Shown piece after piece: positions 44,138-53,761 of a stretch of DNA of 64,000 nt. Origin of the DNA: Paraglaciecola algarum (GTDB taxonomy: Bacteria; Pseudomonadota; Gammaproteobacteria; Enterobacterales; Alteromonadaceae). Made by a program: the position numbers and the translations under genes. The stretch is taken from positions 372,001 to 436,000 of the forward strand of contig NZ_JAKGAS010000001.1 in the NCBI RefSeq assembly GCF_021532655.1, written 5' to 3'. Position 1 is the stretch's first letter, and each line of letters starts with the position of its first letter. The notes under the pieces are model-generated. The model saw only the letters and a program-made list of their open reading frames with translations, was not told the DNA's origin and made no database searches.

Positions 44138-45823
44138 TTAGGTTCTAGTGATATCCACATAGATTTTAAGTTTTTGACCAGGCTGTAAATATTTTTTTAA
44201 TTTACTTTGATTCCACTTTTGTAAATCTTTTACTTTTACCTTAAATTTTCCAGCGATACGGGCTAAAGAGTCGCCGTTTCTTACTGTGTAAGTCAAGGAG
44301 CGCATGATGGCATCTTGATTCGCTGCGCTTGTGCTTAGGGCTTTACTGTTAGTTTGGTTTAACCAAATTACCAGCTCTTTGCCAGGTCTTAGGGTGTCGG
44401 TTGGGGCCATACCATTCCATTTAGCTAAACTACGCAAGTTGACCTTATACTCACGACTTATATCCCAAAAGGTATCACCACTTTTAACTTTATGAGTGAG
44501 TTTGGATGATCCACTCTTTTGTGACTGTACCTTAGCTAATCGCTGTTCCTGAGAGAGAGAGTAGGCGTCTAACGATTTAAGTGCCACAGGCACAATTAGA
44601 TAATCATTCACGCGGATCATATTGCCTTTTAATTTATTTACTTGGCTGATGACATCAGTACTTGTATGGTATTTTTTAGCCAGTTTTATTAGGCTGTCAC
44701 CACTTTTTACTTTATGTCTTACCCAATTCAAACGTTGTTTATCGTCGGTTTTAGCTAGTTCTGTTTCAAACCTATCTACTTTATCGATTGGAATGAGCAG
44801 TTTGTGGGGGCCATTAGGGTCCGTTGCCCATCGATTGTAGCCTGGATTGAGTGCATGTAATTCTTTAACCGATAGTTGGGCCATTTGTGCAGCTAAGGCT
44901 AAGTCAATTTGTGAGCCAATTTCTACTTCTTGGGTGAAGGGAATATTGTCTATAAGTGGCCAAGCAAAATTATATTTGTCGCTATTTGCCAGAATATCGA
45001 CTAATGCTAATAACTTAGGTACATAAGCTTCGGTTTCACGTGGCAAATCTAACGACCAGAAGTCTGTTTGTTTACCTGACTTCTTATTTTTTCTAACTGC
45101 TCTAAGAACACGACCTTCACCACTATTATACGCAGCTAAGGCGTGATACCAGTTGCCGTCGAACATTTTCAATAAATAATTGAGGTAATTAATCGCGCCT
45201 TGGGTTGATGCCATTACGTCTCGGCGGCCGTCATACCACCAAGTTTGTTTCATACCAAAGCGAGTGCCAGTCGATGGAATAAACTGCCACATGCCCGCAG
45301 CTCGACCATGAGAGTAGGCAAAGGGATCAAAAGCACTTTCTACTATGGGTAAAAGTGCTAAGTCTAATGGCATATTTTGTTGTTCTAATTGTTCAATTAT
45401 TAAATATAAAAACGGCTTGGCCCGCTTAGCTACGCGCTGCATATATTCCGGATGTTTTAAATACCAGTTACGCTGAGCTGCAATACGTTTGTTATCGGTA
45501 AATTTAAATTGAAGTTGGCTTTGTACTCGAGCCCATAAATCTTTAATCTGCTCTTCTTCTGCAGCTTCAGCTACTTTGTCTGGCACAGTAACCGTCACTT
45601 CAATGGGCTCAACAGGGTGAGATATAGGGAAGGTACCTTGGTTAACTGTATCGCAGGTTAACTCTTGCTCTGCATGTAACTCGGACTCTGAGCAGCTCGC
45701 GTCAGGAGATTCATCTACAAGTTTATTTGATTCAACAGTTTCAGCTTGTGTCACTGACTGGGTGGTTTCACAGGCTGAAATAAAGCCTGCCAATACTAGG
45801 ATAGCTAAAGAATGAATACGCAA
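44138..45823 (-). CDS. mltD: Membrane-bound lytic murein transglycosylase D
   Basis: 561 residues. Lipoprotein: signal ending in FISACE, Cys18. The SLT domain spans about 140-270, with catalytic Glu162 in LLPIVESAF, then AAGMWQFIPSTG and ALAAYNSGEGRV. Three LysM domains follow, each starting with KVKSGD or VRNGD (about residues 350, 427 and 500). It cleaves glycan strands to anhydromuropeptides and recycles wall material. It is followed in E. coli by gloB, as here. Confidence 0.95.
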   Translation of the reverse strand: MRIHSLAILVLAGFISACETTQSVTQAETVESNKLVDESPDASCSESELHAEQELTCDTVNQGTFPISHPVEPIEVTVTVPDKVAEAAEEEQIKDLWARVQSQLQFKFTDNKRIAAQRNWYLKHPEYMQRVAKRAKPFLYLIIEQLEQQNMPLDLALLPIVESAFDPFAYSHGRAAGMWQFIPSTGTRFGMKQTWWYDGRRDVMASTQGAINYLNYLLKMFDGNWYHALAAYNSGEGRVLRAVRKNKKSGKQTDFWSLDLPRETEAYVPKLLALVDILANSDKYNFAWPLIDNIPFTQEVEIGSQIDLALAAQMAQLSVKELHALNPGYNRWATDPNGPHKLLIPIDKVDRFETELAKTDDKQRLNWVRHKVKSGDSLIKLAKKYHTSTDVISQVNKLKGNMIRVNDYLIVPVALKSLDAYSLSQEQRLAKVQSQKSGSSKLTHKVKSGDTFWDISREYKVNLRSLAKWNGMAPTDTLRPGKELVIWLNQTNSKALSTSAANQDAIMRSLTYTVRNGDSLARIAGKFKVKVKDLQKWNQSKLKKYLQPGQKLKIYVDITRT

Positions 45824-45928
45824 CGTTTTACCCTTGAAATTTTTATTATATTTAATTTGTTATACGGCGCAGTTTACCAAGTAATCCGTGCTCTTATTAT
45901 TTTGTTGATTACAGCTACATTCTACGGA

Positions 45929-46699
45929 TTAAAAATTATCTTTCCACTTTCTTAGTGCTGTAAATACTTCTTGTTCAGAATTTAACTCTTGATTGGTATT
46001 TAGTTCAACACCTTGGATCACTTCTGTTTGATTACAACGTAAAAAAGGATTAACTGCTAATTCATTAGCCAAGCTTGATGGTAAGGTAGCTTGATTTTGT
46101 TGCCTTTGGTTTTCTGCCCATTGTTTGTAATTAGCCAAAGCCTGATTATTTGGCTCTACAGCCTGGGCGAAAGCAATATTGGCTAAGGTATATTCATGGG
46201 TGCAATATACTTTAGTCTGGGCTGGTAAATGACTTAACTTGCTTAACGAGCGGTACATTTGTTGTGGTGAACCTTCAAACAATCTGCCGCAGCCTGCTGA
46301 AAATAAGGTATCTCCACAGAATAAACCAATATCGCCATAGTAGGCTATATGGTCTAGGGTATGGCCAGGTATTTCTAAAACTTTGAGTTGTAAATTTAAT
46401 GCCTCTATTAAGATACTGTCGTCTTCAGCTAAGGTTTGGGTAACCTGTTCAATGTTATGGCTGTTAGGCCCGTAGATAGGAAGATCTGGTTGCAATCTTA
46501 ACAAAGAATCAAGGCCATCAGTATGATCCCAATGATGGTGGGTGACTAATACGCCACTTAGTGTTAGCTTCTGTGATTGACAATATTCGAGTACAGGTCC
46601 CGCGTCGCCGGGATCCACTACCACGCAAAACGCTTGATTATGTATACACCAAATATAATTGTCGTTGAATGCGGGTATGGCGGTCACGTTTAAAGACAT
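45929..46699 (-). CDS. gloB: Hydroxyacylglutathione hydrolase (glyoxalase II)
   Basis: 256 residues. Splits S-lactoylglutathione to lactate and glutathione in methylglyoxal detoxification. The dinuclear zinc site THHHWDHTDG is near residue 53, GHTLDHIAYY near 110 and the LFCGDTLFSAGCGRLFEG segment supplies the bridging Asp. The C-terminal substrate domain ends in ALRKWKDNF. Divergent from the SAM methyltransferase, a conserved arrangement in gammaproteobacteria. Confidence 0.95.
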   Translation of the reverse strand: MSLNVTAIPAFNDNYIWCIHNQAFCVVVDPGDAGPVLEYCQSQKLTLSGVLVTHHHWDHTDGLDSLLRLQPDLPIYGPNSHNIEQVTQTLAEDDSILIEALNLQLKVLEIPGHTLDHIAYYGDIGLFCGDTLFSAGCGRLFEGSPQQMYRSLSKLSHLPAQTKVYCTHEYTLANIAFAQAVEPNNQALANYKQWAENQRQQNQATLPSSLANELAVNPFLRCNQTEVIQGVELNTNQELNSEQEVFTALRKWKDNF

Positions 46700-46772
46700 G
46701 ATAATCTTCCTAATTGTTGTAGCTTGTAGCGTTCACATGAAATTTTAACAATATTAGATTACCATATCATCT

Positions 46773-47525
46773 ATGAAATCAGCCTTAAGCAAAAATTCTT
46801 TTACTCCCCCTCAGTCATGGCAGGACTTGCCACTTGGCGAAGACGTGCGAAGATTAATCGAAATCGAATTGTCAGAGGTAAGCCGTAAGTTCTTTGGTTA
46901 CCACTTAGTCCGTTTAGGCCAATTGAGTAGTCAATTGAAATTAGAAAATTGTCCGATTAATCATAAGATTAACCTTACACCACAGGAGCAAATTGGCAGT
47001 GGATTGGTGGCTAAGTCAACGGAATTACCCATAGCAGAAAACAGTGTTGATACCTTTGTATTAGCTCACGAGTTGGACTTTTCTCACGACCCTCACCAAG
47101 TGTTAAGAGAAGTGGATCGCACAATTATGCCCAATGGAAACTTAGTATTAACCGGTTTTAATCCTTTTAGTTTATGTGGCATGTTTAAATATTTACCTTT
47201 TAATAAAGGTAATGTTTTACATGATGCTAGATTTTTTTCCTGTACGCGGGTCAAAGATTGGCTGCATTTGTTAGGTTTTGAAGTGGTAGAAATTAAACAT
47301 TTATTATTTAATGAATTATTCAGTCGAAGGCGCATACATGCACCAAATAAATGGAATACTTGGAGTATCAAACATTTAGGCTATTTTTCGAGTGTGTATG
47401 TGATCATCGCTAAAAAACGTGAAATCCCCTTGTCTATAATTAAACCCAAATGGAAACAGAGTAAACCTAAGTTTTCAACTGTTAACGCCAGTGCTAGAAC
47501 GGGCGCGATGCAAAACCGTCAATAA
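46773..47525 (+). CDS. Class I SAM-dependent methyltransferase, YafS-like
   Basis: 250 residues. A Methyltransf_11-type core, where NSVDTFVLAHELDFSHDPHQVLREVDR and PNGNLVLTGFNPFSLCG are the acidic post-I and motif III areas. The usual N-terminal glycine-rich SAM motif is poorly conserved here. In E. coli the equivalent position next to gloB is held by yafS. Substrate unknown. A bidirectional terminator separates it from convergent metG. Confidence 0.82.
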   Translation: MKSALSKNSFTPPQSWQDLPLGEDVRRLIEIELSEVSRKFFGYHLVRLGQLSSQLKLENCPINHKINLTPQEQIGSGLVAKSTELPIAENSVDTFVLAHELDFSHDPHQVLREVDRTIMPNGNLVLTGFNPFSLCGMFKYLPFNKGNVLHDARFFSCTRVKDWLHLLGFEVVEIKHLLFNELFSRRRIHAPNKWNTWSIKHLGYFSSVYVIIAKKREIPLSIIKPKWKQSKPKFSTVNASARTGAMQNRQ

Positions 47526-47550
47526 ATATAGCTAATAATAAACGCCAATA

Positions 47551-47580
47551 AAAAAGCTAACCATAAGGTTAGCCTTTGTA
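47551..47580. terminator. Bidirectional terminator between convergent genes
   Basis: Arms GCTAACC (47556-47562) and GGTTAGC (47567-47573), four-base loop, A run to the left and T-rich to the right, between the methyltransferase and metG. Confidence 0.75.
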
Positions 47581-47607
47581 TTTATCTTAAAGCTGAGATC
47601 GTTCGTT

Positions 47608-49638
47608 TTACTTAACTTTCATACCCGGTTGTGCGCCTTCTTCGGGATTCAGTATCCATAGTTCTTCGCCACCTGGGCCGGCAGCTAACACCATGCCTTC
47701 TGACATGCCAAAGCGCATTTTACGTGGTGCTAAATTAGCTACCATTACGGTTAATTTGCCTTCTAGATCTTCAGGTTGATATGCGGATTTAATGCCTGCA
47801 AACACTTGGCGAGTTTCGCCGCCTAAATCCAGCTCTAAGCGTAAAAGTTTGTCTGCTTTTTCAACATGTTCAGCTTTGGCTATTTTGGCGATACGTAAAT
47901 CAATTTTTGCAAAATCTTCATAAGCTATGGTTTCAGCGATTGGATCTTTTGCCAACGGACTGTTTGGATCTAAAGTAACGGTAGGCTCTAAGTTTTCTTT
48001 TGAATCTTCTACCATAGCCTTGACTTTATCCATATCTACACGTTGCATTAGTGCTTTAAATTTATTAATTGCATGATCGGTTAAAACAGATTGAGAACTT
48101 TCCCATGTTAATTGGTCATTCAAAAATACTTCAGATTGCTCAGTTAGAGTTGGGACCACAGGTTTTAAATAGGTCACCAAAATGCGGAACAAGTTAATAC
48201 CTAACGAACATACGTCATGGGTAAACTGTTGTTTGGTTTCATCTTTAATGCTCACCCAAGGCGCGTTGGCATCTATAAATTGATTCGCTTTGTCGGCTAG
48301 AGCCATGATTTCACGAATAGCTCGACTAAATTGACGTTTTTCATAGGCGTCAGCAATACTCGTTTCAGCATTTTTAAATTCAGCTACTAGTTCAGGTTCA
48401 AGTACATTATTCGACAACTTACCGTCAAAACGTTTGGTGATAAAACTGGCACAGCGACTGGCAATATTTACCACTTTACCCACTAAGTCAGAGTTTACCT
48501 TTTGGGCAAAATCTTCGAAGTTAAGGTCGATATCGGTTACGGCATCGCTAGACTTAGAGGCAAAGTAATAACGTAAGTATTCTGGGTTCAAGTGGTCTAA
48601 ATAGGTACGTCCTTTAATAAAGGTGCCCTTAGATTTAGACATCTTAGCGCCATTTACCGTGACAAAACCGTGCACATTCACGCCTGTTGGTTTTCTAAAA
48701 CCTGCACCTTCTAACATGGCAGGCCAGAATAAACAGTGAAAATAAGTAATGTCTTTGCCAATAAAGTGATAAAGCTCAGCGTCAGAGTCTTTATTCCAAA
48801 ACTCATCAAAGTTTAAACCTTGGGTTTTATCACATAGGTTTTTGAAGCTAGCCATGTAACCCACTGGCGCATCTACCCACACATAAAAGAATTTTCCTGG
48901 CGCGTTAGGGATTTCAAAACCAAAGTATGGCGCATCTCGACTGATGTCCCATTGCTGCATGCCTTCTTCAAACCATTCTTTAAGTTTATTGGCTATTTCT
49001 GGCTGAATAGCGCCACTTTGTAGCCATTCTTCTAACATATTTTGAAATTGGGGTAAGTCGAAGAAGTAATGTTCTGAATCACGTAAAACCGGTTCTGCAC
49101 CTGATACCACTGACTTAGGGTTTTTTAATTCGGTTGGGTCATAAGTGGCACTACACACATCACAACTGTCGCCATTTTGATCTTCTGCACCACATTTAGG
49201 GCAAGTGCCTTTCACAAAGCGATCAGGCAAAAACATGTTTTTTTCTGGATCATATAATTGGCTGATAGTGCGCTGACTAATGAAACCAGCATCATTCAAA
49301 CGATTGTAAACCAGCTCACATAACTCTTTATTTTCGTCAGAATGAGTGATGTGGTAGTTGTCGTACTGTACATTAAAGTCAATCAAGTCTTGGTTATGTT
49401 CAGCCCGGGTGTCTTCCACCATTTTTTCTGGTGATATACCTAACTGCTGAGCCTTTAACATCACAGGTGTGCCATGAGCATCGTCGGCGCAAACGCTATA
49501 ACATTGATGCCCACGCATGCGTTGAAAACGTGTCCAAATATCTGTTTGGATATGCTCTAAAAGGTGGCCTAAATGGATTGAGCCATTGGCATAGGGAAGG
49601 GCACTGGTAACAAGAATTTTGCGAGTTTGTTCGGGCAT
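47608..49638 (-). CDS. metG: Methionyl-tRNA synthetase
   Basis: 676 residues. Class I synthetase with HLGH in [12 protein letters not shown] as the HIGH motif, a four-Cys zinc knuckle ([17 protein letters not shown]), and KMSKSKGTF. The C-terminal tRNA-binding (EMAP-like) domain with KIDLRIAKI and [14 protein letters not shown] is present. In relatives mrp lies between metG and dcd, but here the roughly 250-base gap to dcd is empty. Confidence 0.97.
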   Translation of the reverse strand: MPEQTRKILVTSALPYANGSIHLGHLLEHIQTDIWTRFQRMRGHQCYSVCADDAHGTPVMLKAQQLGISPEKMVEDTRAEHNQDLIDFNVQYDNYHITHSDENKELCELVYNRLNDAGFISQRTISQLYDPEKNMFLPDRFVKGTCPKCGAEDQNGDSCDVCSATYDPTELKNPKSVVSGAEPVLRDSEHYFFDLPQFQNMLEEWLQSGAIQPEIANKLKEWFEEGMQQWDISRDAPYFGFEIPNAPGKFFYVWVDAPVGYMASFKNLCDKTQGLNFDEFWNKDSDAELYHFIGKDITYFHCLFWPAMLEGAGFRKPTGVNVHGFVTVNGAKMSKSKGTFIKGRTYLDHLNPEYLRYYFASKSSDAVTDIDLNFEDFAQKVNSDLVGKVVNIASRCASFITKRFDGKLSNNVLEPELVAEFKNAETSIADAYEKRQFSRAIREIMALADKANQFIDANAPWVSIKDETKQQFTHDVCSLGINLFRILVTYLKPVVPTLTEQSEVFLNDQLTWESSQSVLTDHAINKFKALMQRVDMDKVKAMVEDSKENLEPTVTLDPNSPLAKDPIAETIAYEDFAKIDLRIAKIAKAEHVEKADKLLRLELDLGGETRQVFAGIKSAYQPEDLEGKLTVMVANLAPRKMRFGMSEGMVLAAGPGGEELWILNPEEGAQPGMKVK

Positions 49639-49885
49639 GGCGTCTTATGTTTAGTTGAGTATTAAAAAAGGGCGCAAATAGTAGCGAAAATCGCCCTAGA
49701 TTGCATTACGAAATTACCCTTAACTGGCCAAAATTAACGGTAATACGAGTAAATAGGGCGAAGTAAGGTAGTTTATCGAGTAACTTGATAAATATCTTGT
49801 GTTTGTACTATCGACAATTTGTTCAACAAACTGCAAAATAGCGCAACTTTGAAGGTCTGATGATCTTTACACTACTATAAAACCA

Positions 49886-50488
49886 ATGAGCAAATTTATG
49901 CGCCTATGTGACAAAGACATTTACCAATATATCCAAGACGGTAAAATTAAAATATCACCACAACCAGAATATCAAGAAATTAGTGGTGTGACCGTTGATA
50001 TGCGACTTGGTAATAAGTTTAGAGTATTTGAAAGCCATAGTGCACCTTATATTGATTTAAGTGGGCCCAAAGCAGAAGTGCAAGCAGCACTGAATGATGT
50101 AATGGGGGACGAAATAGAAATTGCTGATAATAAATCATTTTTTTTACACCCTGGCGAATTGGCCTTGGCCGTCACCCTAGAATCAGTTACTTTACCCGCT
50201 AATATTGTAGGCTGGTTAGATGGCCGTTCTTCGTTGGCTAGATTAGGATTAATGGTGCATGTTACCGCTCATCGAATAGATCCGGGTTGGTCAGGTAATA
50301 TTGTTTTAGAATTTTTTAATAGCGGTAAGTTGCCTTTAGCACTTAAGCCGGGTATGAAAATTGGTGCGATTAGTTTTGAAGTATTATCGGATTTTGCTGA
50401 AAAACCTTACAACTCACGTATTGATGCTAAATATAAAAATCAAGAAGGGGCAATTGCCAGTCGTATTAGTGCGGATGATAAAAGTTAA
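49886..50488 (+). CDS. dcd: dCTP deaminase
   Basis: 200 residues; E. coli Dcd has 193. Homotrimeric enzyme converting dCTP to dUTP for dTTP synthesis. Matches: [32 protein letters not shown], the catalytic core [38 protein letters not shown] and ASRI near the end. ATG 49886 adds MSKF before the usual MRLCD; ATG 49898 would give the standard N-terminus. No clear ribosome binding site for either. Confidence 0.95.
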   Translation: MSKFMRLCDKDIYQYIQDGKIKISPQPEYQEISGVTVDMRLGNKFRVFESHSAPYIDLSGPKAEVQAALNDVMGDEIEIADNKSFFLHPGELALAVTLESVTLPANIVGWLDGRSSLARLGLMVHVTAHRIDPGWSGNIVLEFFNSGKLPLALKPGMKIGAISFEVLSDFAEKPYNSRIDAKYKNQEGAIASRISADDKS

Positions 50489-50500
50489 CCCCTCTTAAAC

Positions 50501-51415
50501 TTACTTTTCAAGTTTAACTTGATTAATAGTGCCAGCCAACATGTCTGGTACTAGCAAGCGTTTATTTTCTTCATCTAAATAAAAATCAGCGGCTGATTGT
50601 AAACCTTGTAAGAGGACTTTTGGCGCTAAGGTGTCTTTATGTAGCTGCCAGACTTTGCCTTGTGTCCAGCTAGATAAATAATAATGCCCATTATTACCTT
50701 GTTCTATTGCATCTGCTCCGCGAAAAGTTTGGCTTAATATAGTTAACCCTGCTTGGTTGTGTGTAAACACTTTACCCAAAAAAAATCCACTAATGAGGAT
50801 GTCTCCATTATTGGCTAATCCTACTCCGTTTGGATTGAGTAAGTCTTTCGATGCAGCCACTGCCTCTGTGACTTTACCTTTTAAATCAATATGATACACC
50901 CGTCCTTTGGTGGGGATTTTTTTCGCCTCATCACTATTTAACGGCCACAAGGAACCTGTATCATCTCGCATATAGCTCACAGCGCCCATTTCAGTTACAT
51001 ACATGCCCGTATTACCAGCATTGGGACTAATGTCGTTTAAATATAAGGTTTGCAGAGGAAACGCTGGTGAGTCGGCAAATATTAAAGCTTTACCATTATT
51101 ATCAATCTTCCACACCTTAGTTACATCAGTGACATACAAATGGTTATTGATAAAAGCTAAACCTTTAGGTTCGTCAAAACCGCTGGCAAATGTGCTGATC
51201 TCGCCATGTTCTCCTAACCTAACAATAACGCCATCTTTAGGCACTTTTTTATTCATGACACTAACAAAATAATCGCCATCAAAACCTTTAGTAATACTTT
51301 CTGGACGTTCGCCAATATCAACTGGGAAAGTAATGTGAGCAATCGTATTATTTGCGAAAAATAGAATGACCAAGGTCAATAAATACTGAGCTAATTTTGC
51401 AGTAAACATAGGCAT
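50501..51415 (-). CDS. Secreted SMP-30/NHL-type beta-propeller protein
   Basis: 304 residues with a signal peptide (about 1-27, ending TIAHI). The rest is a six-bladed propeller pattern of the SMP-30/gluconolactonase/strictosidine-synthase type: RPESITKGFDGDYFVSVM, GLAFINNHLYVTDVTKVW, NPNGVGLANNGDILISG and ADAIEQGNNGHYYLSSW. Substrate unknown. Ends close to convergent dcd. It is downstream of an AraC regulator on the same strand, which could control it. Confidence 0.8.
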   Translation of the reverse strand: MPMFTAKLAQYLLTLVILFFANNTIAHITFPVDIGERPESITKGFDGDYFVSVMNKKVPKDGVIVRLGEHGEISTFASGFDEPKGLAFINNHLYVTDVTKVWKIDNNGKALIFADSPAFPLQTLYLNDISPNAGNTGMYVTEMGAVSYMRDDTGSLWPLNSDEAKKIPTKGRVYHIDLKGKVTEAVAASKDLLNPNGVGLANNGDILISGFFLGKVFTHNQAGLTILSQTFRGADAIEQGNNGHYYLSSWTQGKVWQLHKDTLAPKVLLQGLQSAADFYLDEENKRLLVPDMLAGTINQVKLEK

Positions 51416-51484
51416 ATTTCGTTTCGTTATTAAATCAATAAGAAAGAAATAATCTTGTCGTATTTTTATGTTAAATAAAAGTAA

Positions 51485-52543
51485 TTAATTTTTGAATGTT
51501 AACCTAAGTTGGCTAGGGGTTAGTCCTGTCCAGCGTTTAACCGAACGTCTAAAGTTTGATATGTCGTTAAAGTGCATTAAATTGGCACTTTGTTCATTAC
51601 TCAGTTGTTGAATTTGCAATAAAAACAAAGCCTGTTGTTTACCTAATTCATCTTGTAGCTGCTGAAAACTGACACCATGTTGCTTCAACTTACGTTTGAA
51701 AGTAGCAGGACTCATATCAAATAAATCAGCTATGTGTTGCAACCCCATATTATGCTGCGCAGTTAAATGTCTGCGTACTGCTTCTAAAAAGCCTTGTTTA
51801 GGCATAGGTAGGTGTTTAGCTTGCTTGATGGCGTGCCATTTTAAATTTTCACTAGAATGTTGGTTTGGAGTAGACAAGCATTTTTTATCAAAACTGATAC
51901 TCAACATAGGTTGTGAAAAGTTTAGTCTGTGGCCTAAATGTACTTCATATTCTTGAATGTATTTGGGCCGTGCAAATGGAAAGTCGAATTGAAAAGGGAT
52001 CCGTTGGCCGAATATTAATTTAGTGGCAGAAACTAAGGCTGAGAAATATAGCTCACATAAAAATTGCAGCTGATTTTTACAGCCTACTGTGTCTGTGATT
52101 AGCAAATAATGACGATGTGCTGTGGTATAGGCGTTTGCGCTAAAAAATGGGCAGATTTGGCTGCGCAATACAGCTAATACATTCAGCATGTCTGACAGAT
52201 TTCGACTATGCATTAAGGCATTAGATATTGCACCATAGTTACTGGGGAAAAGCCGATTACCTAACAAAAATGCACTATCATTGCCGGGTGTTAAATCTTG
52301 AGCATTGTTAAGTAATTTGAGTAATTGTTGACTGCTTAACTTTTTATCTGAAATTAAATCTTGACTAAATATGCCTGTACCACGCAGTAGTTTGTCTTTA
52401 TTTACTTGTCGGGAGTGTGAAAAATCTAGCACACTGGCAGCCAGTTGATGGGCTGGTATGCTCTTATCATCTATACAAAAATAGCTCGGCTTGTTTGTGA
52501 AAGTCCGGATTGCTGTGAAAGTGCTAAGAGTCGAGAGTGTCAT
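51485..52543 (-). CDS. AraC-family transcriptional regulator
   Basis: 352 residues. An N-terminal arabinose-binding-like/OruR-type region (about 20-230) and a C-terminal double helix-turn-helix: LQHIADLFDMSPATFKRKLK (first HTH) and the ISNFRRSVKRWTGLTPSQLR motif. It starts on top of the preceding GGDEF gene's stop, sharing four bases, so the two are translated together. The SMP-30-like gene lies downstream on the same strand. Confidence 0.88.
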   Translation of the reverse strand: MTLSTLSTFTAIRTFTNKPSYFCIDDKSIPAHQLAASVLDFSHSRQVNKDKLLRGTGIFSQDLISDKKLSSQQLLKLLNNAQDLTPGNDSAFLLGNRLFPSNYGAISNALMHSRNLSDMLNVLAVLRSQICPFFSANAYTTAHRHYLLITDTVGCKNQLQFLCELYFSALVSATKLIFGQRIPFQFDFPFARPKYIQEYEVHLGHRLNFSQPMLSISFDKKCLSTPNQHSSENLKWHAIKQAKHLPMPKQGFLEAVRRHLTAQHNMGLQHIADLFDMSPATFKRKLKQHGVSFQQLQDELGKQQALFLLQIQQLSNEQSANLMHFNDISNFRRSVKRWTGLTPSQLRLTFKN

Positions 52544-53448
52544 GACGTTTGACCTTGTTTAAACAACTCTAGGCGCCGGCTCACTCTTTGTAGAATATTT
52601 TCAGTTACATCTCCAAACTTAGCTGACTCAACAGCAAAGGTGAGTTGATGGTAAACAGGATCAGCGCTTAATTCAGGTTTAAAGGCTATATTGGCTATGG
52701 CTCGTTTAATTTGCGAGGCAATCTTTTGCGCCACCTCTAAGTCAGTGTCAGGAAACAATAAAATGAATCTGTCACCAGCGTAACGACAAGCTAAATCAGT
52801 GGCACGCAGATTCATCAAAATTAAATCGGATATTTCACGCAGTAAATTATCACCTAACTCGTGACCAAAACGACGGTTAAACAGATCGAAATTATTAATA
52901 TCTAACATCACCACTGAAAAATCGGGTTGCGCTTTATTCTGCAGCTCCGTGTCTATCTGATTACGCATATATTCTGCGTCGTATAAGGTGGTAATAAAGT
53001 CTACTTGCTGATGCTGTCGAAAATTAGACTCTCGTTTTTGTAATTGTTTATTCAAAATAAGTTGTTCTTGGTGCCATTGATACAAGGCGTAACTCATGAT
53101 CAACATGCCCAAGCCAGCGGGTATCGATTCAATCATACTTAACCAACTAACCGCTTCTTGGTAGTAAATAAATTCGTCAACTAAATCCAAATTCGCAGTA
53201 AACAAAATACAGCTTAAACCTATGATTAAAGCGCTGGTCACTTTGCCAGGAGGCCGACTAACCAAAATAAAAAAGATCCATAATAACGAGAGTAAAGCAA
53301 TGCTGCCTTCTCCTATGATATCCAACCAGGATATATCTGCTAAGGGTTTAGCATTGCCTAAACCTATGCCTAAAGTAATAGACAGGGTTAACGAAGCGCA
53401 GGCGATTGAAAACAATTTTTGATGCTTAGCTAATAAAGAAATATTCAT
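52540..53448 (-). CDS. Membrane GGDEF-domain protein with degenerate motif
   Basis: 302 residues with four hydrophobic helices (about 11-31, 45-64, 70-88 and 103-125). A GGDEF domain follows with the metal Asp183 in VVMLDINNFDLFNRRFGHELGD, but the signature reads AGDRF at residues 224-228, replacing Gly by Ala and the catalytic Glu by Arg. It is therefore probably not an active diguanylate cyclase; a c-di-GMP receptor or protein-binding role is more likely. Coupled to the AraC regulator by a four-base overlap. Confidence 0.85.
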   Translation of the reverse strand: MNISLLAKHQKLFSIACASLTLSITLGIGLGNAKPLADISWLDIIGEGSIALLSLLWIFFILVSRPPGKVTSALIIGLSCILFTANLDLVDEFIYYQEAVSWLSMIESIPAGLGMLIMSYALYQWHQEQLILNKQLQKRESNFRQHQQVDFITTLYDAEYMRNQIDTELQNKAQPDFSVVMLDINNFDLFNRRFGHELGDNLLREISDLILMNLRATDLACRYAGDRFILLFPDTDLEVAQKIASQIKRAIANIAFKPELSADPVYHQLTFAVESAKFGDVTENILQRVSRRLELFKQGQTS

Positions 53449-53685
53449 TTGTTACTCAAAAATTCAGTGCTTGATTCTATGCTGACATAGTAAATAGAAA
53501 TTGCACGGGTCATATTGGCTCAAGAAAGTGACAGTATGATGAAAATTAGTTAACAAAATTTGGCCTCCAATTATTGGTATGCCGTTAAACCAATACTTTG
53601 TAGGGAGGTCAAATTAGCTCAATCAGTCTAATTTTTGCCGCTTAAATGTCCAATTTAAACAGATCGCCCGTCACAAACTTAATGC

Positions 53686-53703
53686 CTGTCATAAAACTGT
53701 CAC
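53686..53703 (+). promoter_or_regulatory. Pho box upstream of the phytate-type TonB receptor
   Basis: CTGTCAT-AAAA-CTGTCAC matches the PhoB consensus (CTGTCAT, four A/T, CTGTCAT/C) almost exactly. A third, one-base-off half-site ACTGTCT follows at 53708. It is 58 bases before the TonB receptor start, so phosphate limitation should induce the gene. Confidence 0.88.
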
Positions 53704-53761
53704 CGCCACTGTCTAGTTTGTCGAGCCAACACATACCTAGTTTGGAAATAGAGGCTTTACA

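Noticed and set aside
49639-49885. Remnant of mrp between metG and dcd
   Set aside because: No open frame and no P-loop motif; the gap is simply non-coding.
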